Positions 40,681 to 51,626 of a stretch of DNA of 64,000 bases are shown here, one piece after another. A program made the position numbers and the translations under genes. The notes beneath the pieces were generated by a model. That model was not told the DNA's origin, searched no databases, and saw only the letters and a program-made list of their open reading frames with translations. How positions within the stretch are numbered: the stretch's first letter is position 1; the number at the start of each line of letters is the position of its first letter. This DNA comes from Ulota crispa (lineage: Eukaryota > Streptophyta > Bryopsida > Orthotrichales > Orthotrichaceae): contig OY987246.1 in assembly GCA_963920765.1 (NCBI GenBank), positions 3,040,501 through 3,104,500 of the forward strand, written 5' to 3'.

Positions 40681-43149
40681 CATATATTCAACATTAAAGA
40701 TATTTTGGATTTATGATATCTTTCAAGCCTTTTTGTGCAAAACAATACTATGGTGTCTAGAAAATTGCTCTAATTAATAATATATTTTTGTTAATTTGAA
40801 CAAAAAATAACAAAACTTATATTCCAAAAATTCATCAAGTTATTTTTTAAAATATTTTAAACTTATACAATATTTGTCTACACAAAGAGTTGTACAAGAA
40901 GATTCTATTTATTATTGTTCAAGGGATGCATAGTAGACCATTAGAAGACTCTTGACCATAACTTTCTCATAGAATATTAAATGTCGCACTTTGGAACTAT
41001 GTCTTGATATTTTGTATTGATAATAGTGTGTTGAAAAATTATTGTGAATTCCCGCAATGGATAAAATAAAGGCAATTACCAAATTCTAAAACTTACCAAA
41101 TTCTATCACCAAGTATTTCTTAGAGTTTCAAATTCATGATTCAAAAATTTACCCAATTCTTCTACTAAATCTCTTAGAAATTTGTGACACTCACTCAAGA
41201 TTAACTCTCAAAAATAATTCATTCTATGTTGAGCAAACAAGCTTCTTGTATCACTCTTTTTACACGTGAATAAAAAGACATTGTCAAGCATCTCTAAAAA
41301 AATTACAAGTGTCTATTGATTTTTGCAAATATCTCTCACTGTTTTTGCAAACCAAAGTTGTTTTTAAATTTTCACTTATGGACTTTGGAAGATGTTCCCT
41401 CAGGAGATAGTATGGCATTCTAGATCATGTATCAAAGTTAGATTTTCTATATAAATAAATAGTTACAATTACACTGTGCATGAAATTAGTATTATAGGAC
41501 TATTGATTGCCTCAAAATTTAGCAAATTTCGACCAATTTTCTTTTGGGTATTTTTCATAAGATTAATATCTTTAGGATAGATGGTTGTTTAAAAGAATTA
41601 AGCCAATCAAGATGAACAAAGTTTGTAAAGTTTGGAGACTATAAAAGTTGGCTGCTATGTTATGTAGTAACACATTTTAAATTAAATAAAAAACATGAAT
41701 TGAAAAATATGTATGGATTTGTACATTTTTTGAATCTTCATTGTTAATAAATTTGTACATATAATCAACCATCTTTAATAGAATCACAAAAAAATCATTT
41801 TTTGTAATTACTACTAGGATCTTTTTGTATTGAAAAAATGAAACAATTTAAATACTAAATAAATTTAGCAACACTATTGTTTTAATTTCATTTCTTTTGA
41901 TTTTTTTGGCAAGAACAAATATACAAATTCTCACTTTAAGAATTGTTTTTACAATGCAAAAAATCAATATAGATGCCATAATTAAGTAAGTCTAGATTAT
42001 GCAAAGTCCACAAATTATACATATTGCTCTTGAAAAGGGAACAAATCTAGTAACCAATTAAATAAAAATAAAGATTAATAGAAGATGTTGCTAAAAAAAA
42101 CTTAGTGAACTAAAGGTTTTTGGGGATTGAAATTCAATAATTTGAAGTTTGTAAGTAAAACATGGAGTAGTTGAAAGAGCTTTGTACAAATGAACAATTG
42201 ATATATGTTGAAGAGAGACCAACAAAGTCAAAAAGCACCTTTGAAGCACATTGCAAGAATATGGGGTATTTACTCAATTCACGCATATACTAAATCAAGT
42301 ATTAAGGAGTAGTAAAAAACATTGAACAATGTACAAAAGAGCATTAACAATAACGAGCATGTTTGTTATTGCAAAATTTGATTTGACAAGACCATTGCAA
42401 CAAAACAAACTCGTTAGTGCATGCAATATGTGTATTGGTGAATTCCATGATGTCTAATGATAGCATTTTGTAAATGATCAAGTAAGGAGAAGACAAGAGA
42501 GAACATGGCTTAAAAATACATTAAAACAACTATTGATGAATACAAATGCTTTAGGGAAGAAAGTTGGAGACATTAACTTTTAAACGATCAAAAGGCCCTT
42601 TGCGACCACTACAATACGGGCACGGGGAGTGCACTCCCCATTTTCTTGTGGTACACGTGCAATCAAAATCTTTGACCCCTATCTTTATGTTGTAAGACAT
42701 CAATTAAATAGTTTGAAAGAATTATGGTGTATTCTTCTATATTGAAAGTTTACATTGGAAATTAATGAAAATTTTCTTTAATCAAAAGAATTACTTACAA
42801 ATTTTAAAAGAAAATAAATACACTGTAAAGCTGAAAAAAAAATTCAACCCCCTACATTATGTGGTAAAAAATATATTTTTAAATATTTTTAAATTGCTAG
42901 TAAATGAAGGCTTGGTTAAAGTTTGTGTATCCTAAAAATTGGATGAAAATTCAGCCATTTTAGTGCGATTTTCAATTGCACATTTGAATGTCTTATTTAA
43001 TTTATTTGAATCCAAGTTTTTTTCACATAAAAGATGTAATGTTTTTGTGAGACCACCAAAAAATTTGGAGCTAAATCAAATTTTATTAAAAAGTAAATAG
43101 AGGGTGGAAAATTTACTTGATCACTCATGACCTCCAAAGAATACCTTGA
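40677..43149. other. AT-rich unannotated stretch
   Basis: No gene or element boundary is supported. A fragment at 42590-42620 (AAAGGCCCTTTGCGACCACT) resembles the tip region of family D piggyBac-like MITEs, without a partner end. Confidence 0.4.
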
Positions 43150-43346
43150 GTGACCTCCCCGTGAATATGGGGTATTTTTCTTGTATTTGGAATGGATCAA
43201 CACCTCTACTACATTTAAGACCAACAAAGAAGTTGGAGAATAGATCAATACGGTTCTAGTGAGCTACCGGAGATTCCAAATTAAAATTTTTTGTTGGTAG
43301 CAAATGACAATTATACGTTGGCGTATATACTATGCCCTATGGTCGT
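43150..43346. mobile_element. Short piggyBac-like MITE (family D), copy 3, left end lost
   Basis: The body from GGGGTATTTTTCTTGTATTT to ACTATGCCCTATGGTCG matches the other family D copies and ends at TTAA 43347-43350. The left tip is not recognisable. Confidence 0.75.
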
Positions 43347-43350
43347 TTAA

Positions 43351-43889
43351 CCCCGAAACGCCAAAGGGGGTTAGGGTGAAACATAGATGCATTATAAAAT
43401 GATATTTATGTAACTTTGATGAAGTTTGCTTCAAAAGAGAAAACAAGAGTCATGATGTTTAGTAACTATCCATACAGTCAAACATTCAAAAAAAAAATTG
43501 TATTTTTATTTAATGAATCAAGAAGCATTTACCATTTAATATTCACCAAAATTACAAATTTTATTCACAGATTTTAGATTTTGGTATGATTGATTAAAAA
43601 CAGACATTCTATTGTAAACTTCAAAATTGCAATCTTTTCAAAGGAGAGAACATCATTAGTTTTCCAAAGTAGTAAATTTTACAACACTAGCAAATATTGA
43701 AGTGTTTGTCTTTGAAAATTCTCCTTGATGGAGCTCAACTTGGATTGACATGATTCAAGTTGGGTTGGAAAGTAGACTTGATTTTCTATTTAGAGATTTT
43801 TTCAATTTTTCAAAAAAGTTTTTTTTCATCTTGGGCAGCTTGCAAAAAATAGGGAATGACCAAAAAACGGTCAATTGAGCGCTTAGTGG
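43351..43889. mobile_element. piggyBac-like non-autonomous element
   Basis: Flanked by TTAA at 43347-43350 and 43890-43893. Left tip CCCCGAAACGCC and right tip GAGCGCTTAGTGG are related by inversion (CCACTAAGCGC). Length 539 bp. It shares its left TTAA with the family D element before it. Confidence 0.75.
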
Positions 43890-44381
43890 TTAAAAGTTAA
43901 GGAAAGTTTAAAAAATTCCCCTTGTAAGTATGAAATGTGATTTTTTATGCTGAGTTTTTATTTGGATTACAAGATTTGTTTCACCTTTATCATTCTAAGG
44001 CTATACTAAAAAAAAATAAGTGTGCTTTTATTTGAAACTAAGAATATAGGAATTTTGAGTTACTTAAAGCAAAAATACATTAAAAAATAGTATTGGTGCA
44101 ATAATCTTTCAACAAAAATTTGTTTGTGTCTTGTTTTTTTTCAAGGAGGTGGTAATGCCGTGATTGAATGAATGGACCACTTGAATAGAACAAAAATTGC
44201 ACTAAATGATCAAATTTCATGCTCACATGGGGTGTCCCATTAGCAATTTACGATGTCGCTGTAGTAATTCCCTATGATTAATAATAACACATGACTAGGA
44301 CATGAGTTTGATGGATACCTAATCCCTAAATAAGCCTTTATAAAAGAATTCAATAACTTACAAAATGACCTAATAAGAAAA

Positions 44382-44697
44382 GGAAAGATTTCATGGATAT
44401 TCCTGAAGTTTGCAATAATTTCATAGGTGCCCTTGCTTCTTTAGAAATTTCATAGATACCTTTGAACCAAAATTTTTAGGCATTTTCTTGTTTTGTTGTG
44501 CATGTCACTTCCCTTCTCCCTTTGTGCACACACTACTTCTTTTTTGTTATATGTGCGCACAAAAGAAGAAGGGAATTGGTATGCACAAGAAAGACACCCT
44601 TGAAAATTTTAATCCAAGGGTATCTATGAAATTTGTGAAAAAGCAGGGTTATCTATGAAATTATTGCAAACTTAAAGGGTGTCCATGAAATTTTCCC
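44382..44697. mobile_element. Foldback Mutator-like MITE
   Basis: The ends GGAAAGATTTCATGGA and the inverse of GGGAAAATTTCATGGA continue as long arms. The flanks ATAAGAAAA (44373-44381) and ATAAAAAAT (44698-44706) are a diverged 9-bp duplication; the empty site in copy A reads ATAAATATA. Its centre (CTTCCCTTCTCCCTTTGTGC) recurs at 38466-38500. Confidence 0.8.
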
Positions 44698-44945
44698 ATA
44701 AAAAATTAGGAAAATAAAACTGAATTTTTTTAGCACTCTAGACTTGACCTTGAGAATTGATAAACAAGTATTAGAGAAATATTCAACAAAACTAAAGGTT
44801 ACCTTCAATTTATAAAAAAAAAAGAAAAGAGGGAAAAATAAATTGATTGTTGGAAGTTGAGAATTTAACAAGAATTTACTTGAATAACATATACTTTTCA
44901 CTTAGACTAGGAATTATGTAAGACAAATCCCTAGAATAAAACATT

Positions 44946-45408
44946 GGAATTGATATATGCACACAAGGGGTTGATATTTGCACACCCCTCGAGGTAAGTT
45001 TTAGATTTCTACCATCATAAAGCTGAATTCAAAAATTTTGAATTTAGATTTGGACTAAGGGACCATGATTTTGTCTAGAACCATTGAAAAGGTGCAATTT
45101 AACAACACTTAATGAAAAAGTTTAGCTAGAGGAAAATTGTTACTTTTACTTTTGTTTGTAGAAAAAGATAAGCTTTTTCATTGGATGTTGTGAATTGCAA
45201 CTTTTTTTATGATTCAAGACTAAATCATGGTCTCTATGTCCATATTGAATTCAAAATTCTCAAATTCAGCTTTATGATGGTAGAAATCTAAAATCTACCC
45301 CAATATGTGCAAATATCAACTCTCGGTGTGCAAATATCAACCCCCGGTATGCAAATATCAACCCCCGGTGTGCAAATATCAACCCCCAGTGTGCATATAT
45401 CAATTCCC
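44946..45408. mobile_element. Mutator-like MITE, family M2, with repeated right tip
   Basis: Begins GGAATTGATATATGC and ends GCATATATCAATTCC. The hairpin interior is typical of M2 (AATGAAAAAGTTTAGCT and its inverse). The right tip is expanded into five units of about 21 bp (TGCAAATATCAACCCCCGG) at 45304-45405. Copy A of the duplication has the uninterrupted site AATAAAACAAATGC. Confidence 0.88.
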
Positions 45409-45705
45409 TAAACAAATGCAAATGATCTTCTTCAATATTTATTTTTGTTTGAAGAATTAAAAGTTCATTTTTGTATACCACGAATGGTATGAAATGTTGG
45501 GTGAATGGATGTTTAATATGCACTTGATGAGTTTCATTTATCCATCCCATCATCTTCCATGCAATTGTATAAAACAACAGAGGAGTGTTGAGATAAGTAT
45601 TCTATTATTACGCTCTCCACTATAGTTAGCTAGAGTTTACTTTAGTAAAGGAATACCATGGATCAATAGGAGAGAAAGACCTTTACTTTATATCCTCTCT
45701 CCTTA

Positions 45706-46240
45706 GGGCATCTCCAATGCAGCCGTAAAGAGGGCCGAGGCTAGATGGCATGCTGCTTTGGCTGGGGGGTTGCGCCTAACACACTACCAAGGCCCCTGTC
45801 CAAACTATTTCTCGCGCCCTTGAACTCTGGCCTTGCTTGTTTAGTTTTGAAACTTGTAATTTGAGCCCCTTCACTTGTTGTTGTGTTCCCTGGAATTTGG
45901 TTAGTAACTAGTTCATGAGCACATCAGTGAAGGAACCAATTACTAACCAAGTTCAAGGGATCACAACAATAAGTGAAGGGGCTCAAATTACAATTTTCAA
46001 AACTAAACAAGCAAGGCCAAAGTTCAAGGGCGCAAGAAATAGTTTGGACAGGGGCCTGGGCAATGTGTCAGGCGTGGCCCCCCAGCCAAAGCAGCATGCC
46101 ATCTAGCCCCAGCCTCGTAAAGAGGCTACCCAAAACTGAGTTTGACATATTAGTAGCCGTCAAATCATGATCTGACGACTACTAATATGTCAAACTCAGT
46201 TTTGGGTAGCCTCTTTACGACTGCATTGGGGAAGATGCCC
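45706..46240. mobile_element. Tourist-like (PIF/Harbinger-type) MITE
   Basis: The tips GGGCATCTCCAATGCAG and CTGCATTGGGGAAGATGCCC are inverted copies flanked by TTA (45703-45705, 46241-46243), the 3-bp duplication typical of PIF/Harbinger. The right part is a hairpin of about 100 bp (46117-46226, CCCAAAACTGAGTTTGACAT and its inverse). The left arm is interrupted by a second element. Confidence 0.85.
45732..46115. mobile_element. hAT-like palindromic element nested in the Tourist-like MITE
   Basis: Ends GGGCCGAGGCTAGATGGCAT and the inverse of AGGCTGGGGCTAGATGGCAT. An exact 8-bp direct repeat CGTAAAGA flanks it (45724-45731, 46116-46123). It is a near-perfect foldback with an axis near 45922. 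Eight-base duplications are the mark of hAT elements. Confidence 0.85.
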
Positions 46241-46780
46241 TTAATATATATGTGGAAACTACTTGAAATAAGATGACTTCTAAACTTCTTTCTTCCCATA
46301 TGTCTTTTGTGTCCATGTTGTGTTTCCTATTCCCAACAAGGAGGATATACAAACTCGCAATCGCTCGCCATCGCCAGGTTTGAGTGGAGTATTCGTGAGT
46401 TCCGGTGTTTGTGCAGCTTGCGTTTCTAAGTGCTTCGTCTTTCAGTCTTTTGCGTGTTTGGATTTTGGAAAGTTGATGCTGCTGGTGCTTAAAGCTTGTG
46501 CTCACGTTCAGAGCATTGCTTGAATTTTGTTCACGATCGTGGTGGCAGGATAGCCAGGCAGTTTCTTTGCAAAATCATTGCAGCAAGCACTCTCGCGATT
46601 AGAGTGTTGTGTCTCATGGAAGAATTTGATGTTGAATGTATGATTCTGCACAAGGTAGGGTCTAGTGTCCTAGGCAACTTAGATTTAGGGTTTAGGGTGT
46701 TTTTGCATGTTTCTGCATGCTTCTTGATTTCGTGCTCTGTATTTCTGTCTAAGAGAGATAGAGCACTGAGGACTAGTTAA

Positions 46781-46996
46781 CCCCTGAAGGGCACCAAAGC
46801 CCTTTGCGGCCATTTATACGGACGTATTTGATTTGAGCTGTTCTGAGGGTTTTCCAAAAATATATATGCACCCCCATCATACAACTCTTTAATATGTACG
46901 ATTGTAACACTTAATTTTTAGCTGATTCAAACTTCTAAATATTGATTGCAACCATATTTGGTAACGTATCTCCAGAACCCATGCGACGTTCAGGGG
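46781..46996. mobile_element. Short piggyBac-like MITE (family E), copy 2
   Basis: Flanked by TTAA at 46777-46780 and 46997-47000. Begins CCCCTGAAGGGCACC and ends GCGACGTTCAGGGG, with the family E interior seen at 34983-35205. Confidence 0.9.
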
Positions 46997-47457
46997 TTAA
47001 CGAGCATTTTGGAATCAATATCTTTAGAATTTGTTTAATTTGTTGCTCATGAAGAATTAATTATGTTCCCTTTCTTGGTGCTCCTGGTCAAGTTCTAACT
47101 TCTAAGTAGAAAACATTTTTGGAGCTCTGTTTTTGTAAGTCTTCAATTGCCAGAGAATTTTGTAACCATGACCTAATATTCTTCTTTTGTGAGTGTTTCA
47201 GTAAGTATGAATAGTAGTATTTGGCTAAGATGAACTTGTATAAGAAAAATGCTTGGATAAGATCACTGTCCCTGACATGGAAGTAGCCCAGCAGGTGCAG
47301 TATTGGGGAGTATTGAGAAGCTGCAAGTGATGTTTGGCTACAATGAATGCTCTCTTAAGATGAAATGAATATATTGTCCGGATACCTTCATCTTAGCCAG
47401 GCACTACTGTATGCAGTTTCAATAAGTATGTATGCTGTGATCACTCTTAACGTGCAG

Positions 47458-47578
47458 CGGTGTGGTGTATGGTTACTCCAGTTGTCACAAGCTTGTGAGG
47501 TCGCTGCGGAGCTGCAGGGGGGCAAGATCAGCGTCCGTCGTCGGCTGTTCAGGCTTTTCAAGATCGGCTTAGAAGAAG
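47458..47578 (+). other. Candidate internal exon, unknown gene
   Basis: Between an acceptor CGTGCAG and a donor GAAG|GTATTG the frame reads GVWLLQLSQACEVAAELQGG followed by the basic KISVRRRLFRLFKIGLEE. This GC-richer patch differs from the repeats. An earlier donor-like GCACAAG|GTAGGG lies at about 46656. Not recognised; it may be part of a spliced transcript leading to the open frame at 48233. Confidence 0.25.
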
Positions 47579-48232
47579 GTATTGCTGGCTTAGTAGATTT
47601 ATTTATTTATTTTTGTCAAAATTCCGTTCGTGTAGCGCCTGCTGTCTTAATCAATCAACACCCTTAAGTTTGCCTTAAGTTTGTGGGATCTAGGTTAATA
47701 GCGCGCAGTTTGGCACCGTAACCCGGCTTTAGGAGCTCTCATTCTGTGCCGGGGTCCAACCAAGCAACCCCGGCGGCTTACCTAATTTTTAAAGTTTGAG
47801 AATAGGTCGAGTGTGTTACACCCCCGATGCCTCTAATCTAATCATTCAATTTAATGACCTGGTTAATTTAACTCTTACTAACACGAGCTCCAGCTATCCT
47901 GGATTCCTGAGGAAACTTGGGAGGGAACTAGCTACTAGACTAGATGGTTCGATTAGTCTTTCGCAATTCGGAATCATTAGGGTTCGGGTAGTCTTTTTGG
48001 TTGATTTCCTTCAATTCTCGTCTTGAATTGAACTATTCCGTTTATATTCTCTACTTCGCACTGCAAACATGTTTTTTTTTATAAAGTTTAGCCGGTTTTT
48101 CTGCCGATATTTGTAAATTTTAAACTATTTTTTCTCAATCCATAGCTTTGAAGTAGCTGCTTGGTTTTTCCCGGACCTTGATCGGTGCATGTTCTTATCA
48201 GTTAATTTGTCGTTCACACACATGCATAGGCA

Positions 48233-48565
48233 ATGATGGAGCGCTTCCTAAAGGTTGACCTCGTGCCAATAATTGGTGCAACTATCCTCTCCACTGCTTT
48301 AGTAAGAAGTGTGGTGTTGTTTAACCAGACATGGACCGTGCGAGCAGATGCCTTGGCCATGCGAATAGATGCCTGGGCCATGCGAGGAGATACTGAGACC
48401 ATGCAAGCAAAAACTCGGGCCATGCAAGCAGAGACTGAGGCCATGCAAGCAAAGACTGAGGCCATGCGAGCAGATATTTGGGCCAAGCAAGCGGAGGGTT
48501 TCACCACACGCCTAGAAGTCACCCTCGATGCTATGGCAAAGGCCTGGCTCTCTAGAGTACAGTAA
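48233..48565 (+). CDS. Putative 110-residue membrane-anchored coiled-coil protein
   Basis: Two adjacent ATG codons open this frame (MMERFLKVDL), which ends at TAA. Residues 8-32 form a hydrophobic segment (VPIIGATILSTALVRSVVLF) that could be a membrane anchor. Residues 36-91 are eight heptads encoded by 21-bp repeats (AMRIDAW, AMRGDTE, TMQAKTR, AMQAETE, AMQAKTE, AMRADIW and others). Ala and Met sit at the core positions with alternating acidic and basic residues outside, as in a coiled coil. The C-terminus (TTRLEVTLDAMAKAWLSRVQ) continues as a helix. The 5' flank (48165-48245), including an AG acceptor just before the ATG, is repeated at 58890-58980, so the frame may start in the last exon of a repeated locus. 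Function unknown; no homologue recognised. It could be an expanded microsatellite-like frame instead of a gene. Confidence 0.4.
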   Translation: MMERFLKVDLVPIIGATILSTALVRSVVLFNQTWTVRADALAMRIDAWAMRGDTETMQAKTRAMQAETEAMQAKTEAMRADIWAKQAEGFTTRLEVTLDAMAKAWLSRVQ

Positions 48566-48850
48566 AAAGAAATTTTGAATTAACAATTTGCTAATAAGTG
48601 TGTTATTAATAACCTAACACATCTGCATGCATTGTAGTTAAAGTTGCCCAATCTGGTTTTATTTCTTAAAAGGTTTCCGGTAAATTTTCCAATGATAAAT
48701 TTACTTTATGCTTACAAGACAACTTTACTTTCAAGTTTCAACGTTGTATTCAGTGGTAACAAGCAACCGCACTTTTGTTTTTTCCCACTTTTATTCAACT
48801 CAAATGACTGGTAGGCAAGTTGTATTTGAAGTACTAACCAGAAAGCTTAC
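48566..48850. other. Unannotated stretch
   Basis: Nothing recognisable between the coiled-coil frame and the next element. Confidence 0.35.
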
Positions 48851-49570
48851 GAGGCTTATCGGACCGTTGTCCCTTTTAGGGACAAATGGGATTTTGGACA
48901 TGTACCTATGGTTAAACTACTTTGTGTGATTTTTTGAAACTTTTATTGAAGGTGAGGAATTCAAAGATCTACGTGGGAATGTAATTTTTTCTTCATTCTG
49001 ACATTTATTGAAGAAGTTAAAAATGAATAACTGAAAAACAGGGGACTATCAGGCAGCCAGAAACTTCTTTAAAATATTCATTTTTTTAAAATAAAAATTT
49101 GAGATAGGTTCTTTAGACTTATGTAGACGTGGGGAGCTTTGAATCATTCAATTTTGATAAATGAGATGAAAGTTATGAGAAGTTTTAGTTTGCGGGTAGG
49201 TGTGGTTTCTCTCAAAATCACACCTATCTGCAATTGAAAATTTCTCATAACTTTCATCTCATCTATCAAAATTGAATGATTCAAAGCTCCCCACGTCTAC
49301 ATAAGTCTAAAGAACCTATTTCAGATTTTTATTTGAAAAAAAGAAAATTTTAAAGAAGTTTCTGGCTGCGCGATAGTCCCTTGTTTTTCAGCTATTCATT
49401 TTTAACTTCTTCAACAGATGTCGGAATGAAGAAAAAATTACATTCCCACGTAGATCTTTGAATTCCTCACCTTCAATAAAAGTTCCAAAAAATCATGCAA
49501 AGTAGCTTAGCCATAGGTACATGCCTGCAATCCCATTTGTCCCCCAGAAGGGCCCTCGGTCCTTTAGGAG
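48851..49570. mobile_element. Foldback piggyBac-like MITE (family A arms)
   Basis: Both arms carry the same family A left-end sequence (ATGTACCTATGG, TCAAAGATCTACGTGGGAAT, CTTTGAATCATTCAATTTTG) in inverted order around an axis near 49215. The ends are degenerate: TTAC before the left GGACCGTTGTCCC tip and TTGA after the right GGTCCTTTAGGAG tip. Confidence 0.85.
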
Positions 49571-51010
49571 TTGAGTAGCTTGAAATATAATACAGATGAA
49601 AATGAAAATTGCAAATATAAACTAAAAACAGTGAACGCTCTTGTTTGCACAATTGAACAACAAACGACTTCACTAATTTAAGCATAAACAATGGTTCTAT
49701 CATAAAGTTTTGTTAAGATTGTGTTATAAATGATACCGAATTTGACTTTTCCTCTGTTTAATTAGAAAGTGTTGGCATTTTGTTTCATCAAATTAAGCAA
49801 AGTAGCAGACTAAACAATTAATTCAAGATGCAATTGAAAAAGCAAAAATGTTTATAAACTTATGAAAATACATGTCTAAACAATAATGAATTTCATAGAA
49901 ACTAAATACCAACATGCGTTTGAGTATGTTTATTATAGCTAATAGATAAAATATTTTAGTATTTGGATGCACTATCATATAGTTAAGTATTTGATATAGT
50001 GACTTGTCGATAAAAAGCTAAAAATATGATTCGATTTTTGCCAAAATTGATATTTAGAGATGCTGCAAGAATTGTATGATATTTCAATTTCATATGAAAT
50101 ATATAAATTTTGCTACAAACTTTAAAATATACCCAAGAATATTATTTTGTACATGATAAATCTTGGCTTTCAAATTTGTTACAATAGAAAAATAAACCCT
50201 AAACCAAACTAAAAATCTAGTTAAGAACATTTTCAAGCTTCCAAAATGTTTTGAAATTAATTTCAAACAGACTTCATCTCAATTTTTAATAGCATTCCAA
50301 GGTAAGAAAATTATTGTTGCTAATTTACTTTTTGGCTTCTGAAGATTATTTCTTGATTTTCTTAGTTTGTTTTTACCTTTATTATTCTTTTTTAATAGAC
50401 GTTACACAACTTTTGTCATACGCTTGTAAAAAATATTTCAAATCTAAACAAAAATTCACATTCAATGATTTTGGCTTGAACCATGCATTGAGGTATAATC
50501 CTATTATCATAACTATAAATGTATAGTATACGTTTGTATTAGATGGAGGTTTTTTTTAGTGATGAGCGACATAAAAGTTCATGAACATTTAAAAACATTC
50601 ATTTGACAACTTCTAAGGTTGTAATTGTATTATAGGGTTAAGGCTTTGCAAATACGGGATACAAAAGGTAAAGACTCATTGGTAAAAGTATAAAAACTCT
50701 TTCAATAATAATTAGTCCAAGACCGATTCTAATGCTTAATAAAGATTATTATAGATGCTAGATTAGAATTTAGCTTATTTTCTTTAACGTAAAAAGCTCA
50801 AATTATACCCAGTTTCATAATTCATTTAACATCTAAAAGTTTGGAGAAGGGTTATCATAAATTTGAATTATGTGCTTCAAAAACAATTTTACAAGAATTT
50901 TCTAGAGAACCTTCTTGAAATTTATTATATTGGTAACGACGGTTTTAATATAAGAGTAAATTACAAGCATTGTGTCATATTGAAATAATAGCGTCATCTT
51001 GAAACTACAA
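49571..51010. other. AT-rich unannotated stretch
   Basis: No gene or element end is supported. Confidence 0.4.
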
Positions 51011-51622
51011 TCATGATATTAGTTAATTTGGGAAAAAACCCTAATTTAGAGGGCTTTTGAATTTTTCATTTTAAAGAGTTTTTAGGTGATTTAGAATGCA
51101 TTATATGATGATTTCTTTGACACCTCATATCATTGATGAAATATCTTGAAGAAGTTATATCACCATATTTATTAAAATGGGAGATTGGGCACCTCCCAAA
51201 TTAACCAAATGAGACATAAAACTTTACAATTTTAGGTTAATTTTGAAAGTTAAAACTTTCTAATTTTAGGTTAGATGTGAAAGGTTTTATGTCAATTTAG
51301 CTCAAATCAAGTTGAATTGACATAAAATCTTTTAGCAAATTTCCTTTACATTACCTCTCATTTCAACGGAAAACTCTCATTAAATAAGTTTTTGATAATA
51401 TCAAAAAACCTCACTTTATGTCACTAAAGTATTCTCACAAATGTATTCCTCCAATCCATTTTGGGAAAGCATTTTTCTCAAACCAAAAATCATTGTGATT
51501 ACCACTTGATTCATAAGACAAATAGATTCTTGTTCATGATACATAGAGATTTTGAATATAAGATTCTAAAACATAATTGAATGCTCTTGATTTACAATGC
51601 AAAGGTTCCACCAAAATACTAT
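51011..51622. other. Degenerate Q-family remnants
   Basis: TTAATTTGGGAAAAAACCC at 51023 and GGTGATTTAGAATGCATTAT at 51082 match the arm of the palindromic Q element at 63643-63895. CACCATATTTATTAAAATGG at 51162 is a second Q-like tip. A local palindrome (ACATAAAACTTT / AAAGGTTTTATGT) lies at 51210-51290. Boundaries cannot be fixed. Confidence 0.45.
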
Positions 51623-51626
51623 CATT

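Larger units (their letters stand above)
44275..45435. repeat. Segmental duplication, copy B
   Basis: Matches 34932-35815 outside inserted elements. Copy B is interrupted by the foldback element 44382-44697 and the M2 element 44946-45408, and lacks the two insertions of copy A. Confidence 0.85.

Noticed and set aside
45272-45577. 101-codon minus-strand frame with HRGLIFA-type repeats.
   Set aside because: It translates the 21-bp tip repeats of an M2 MITE.
37900-46670. Partial similarity between 37975-38200 and 46380-46670, considered as the two ends of one large element.
   Set aside because: The similarity is patchy and no coding remnant lies between, so it is noted only as a weak dispersed repeat.
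47650-47790. TTTGGCACCGTAACCCGG-like stretch resembling the start of the internal region of an LTR element.
   Set aside because: No pair of long terminal repeats or element proteins could be found around it; the resemblance alone does not support a call.
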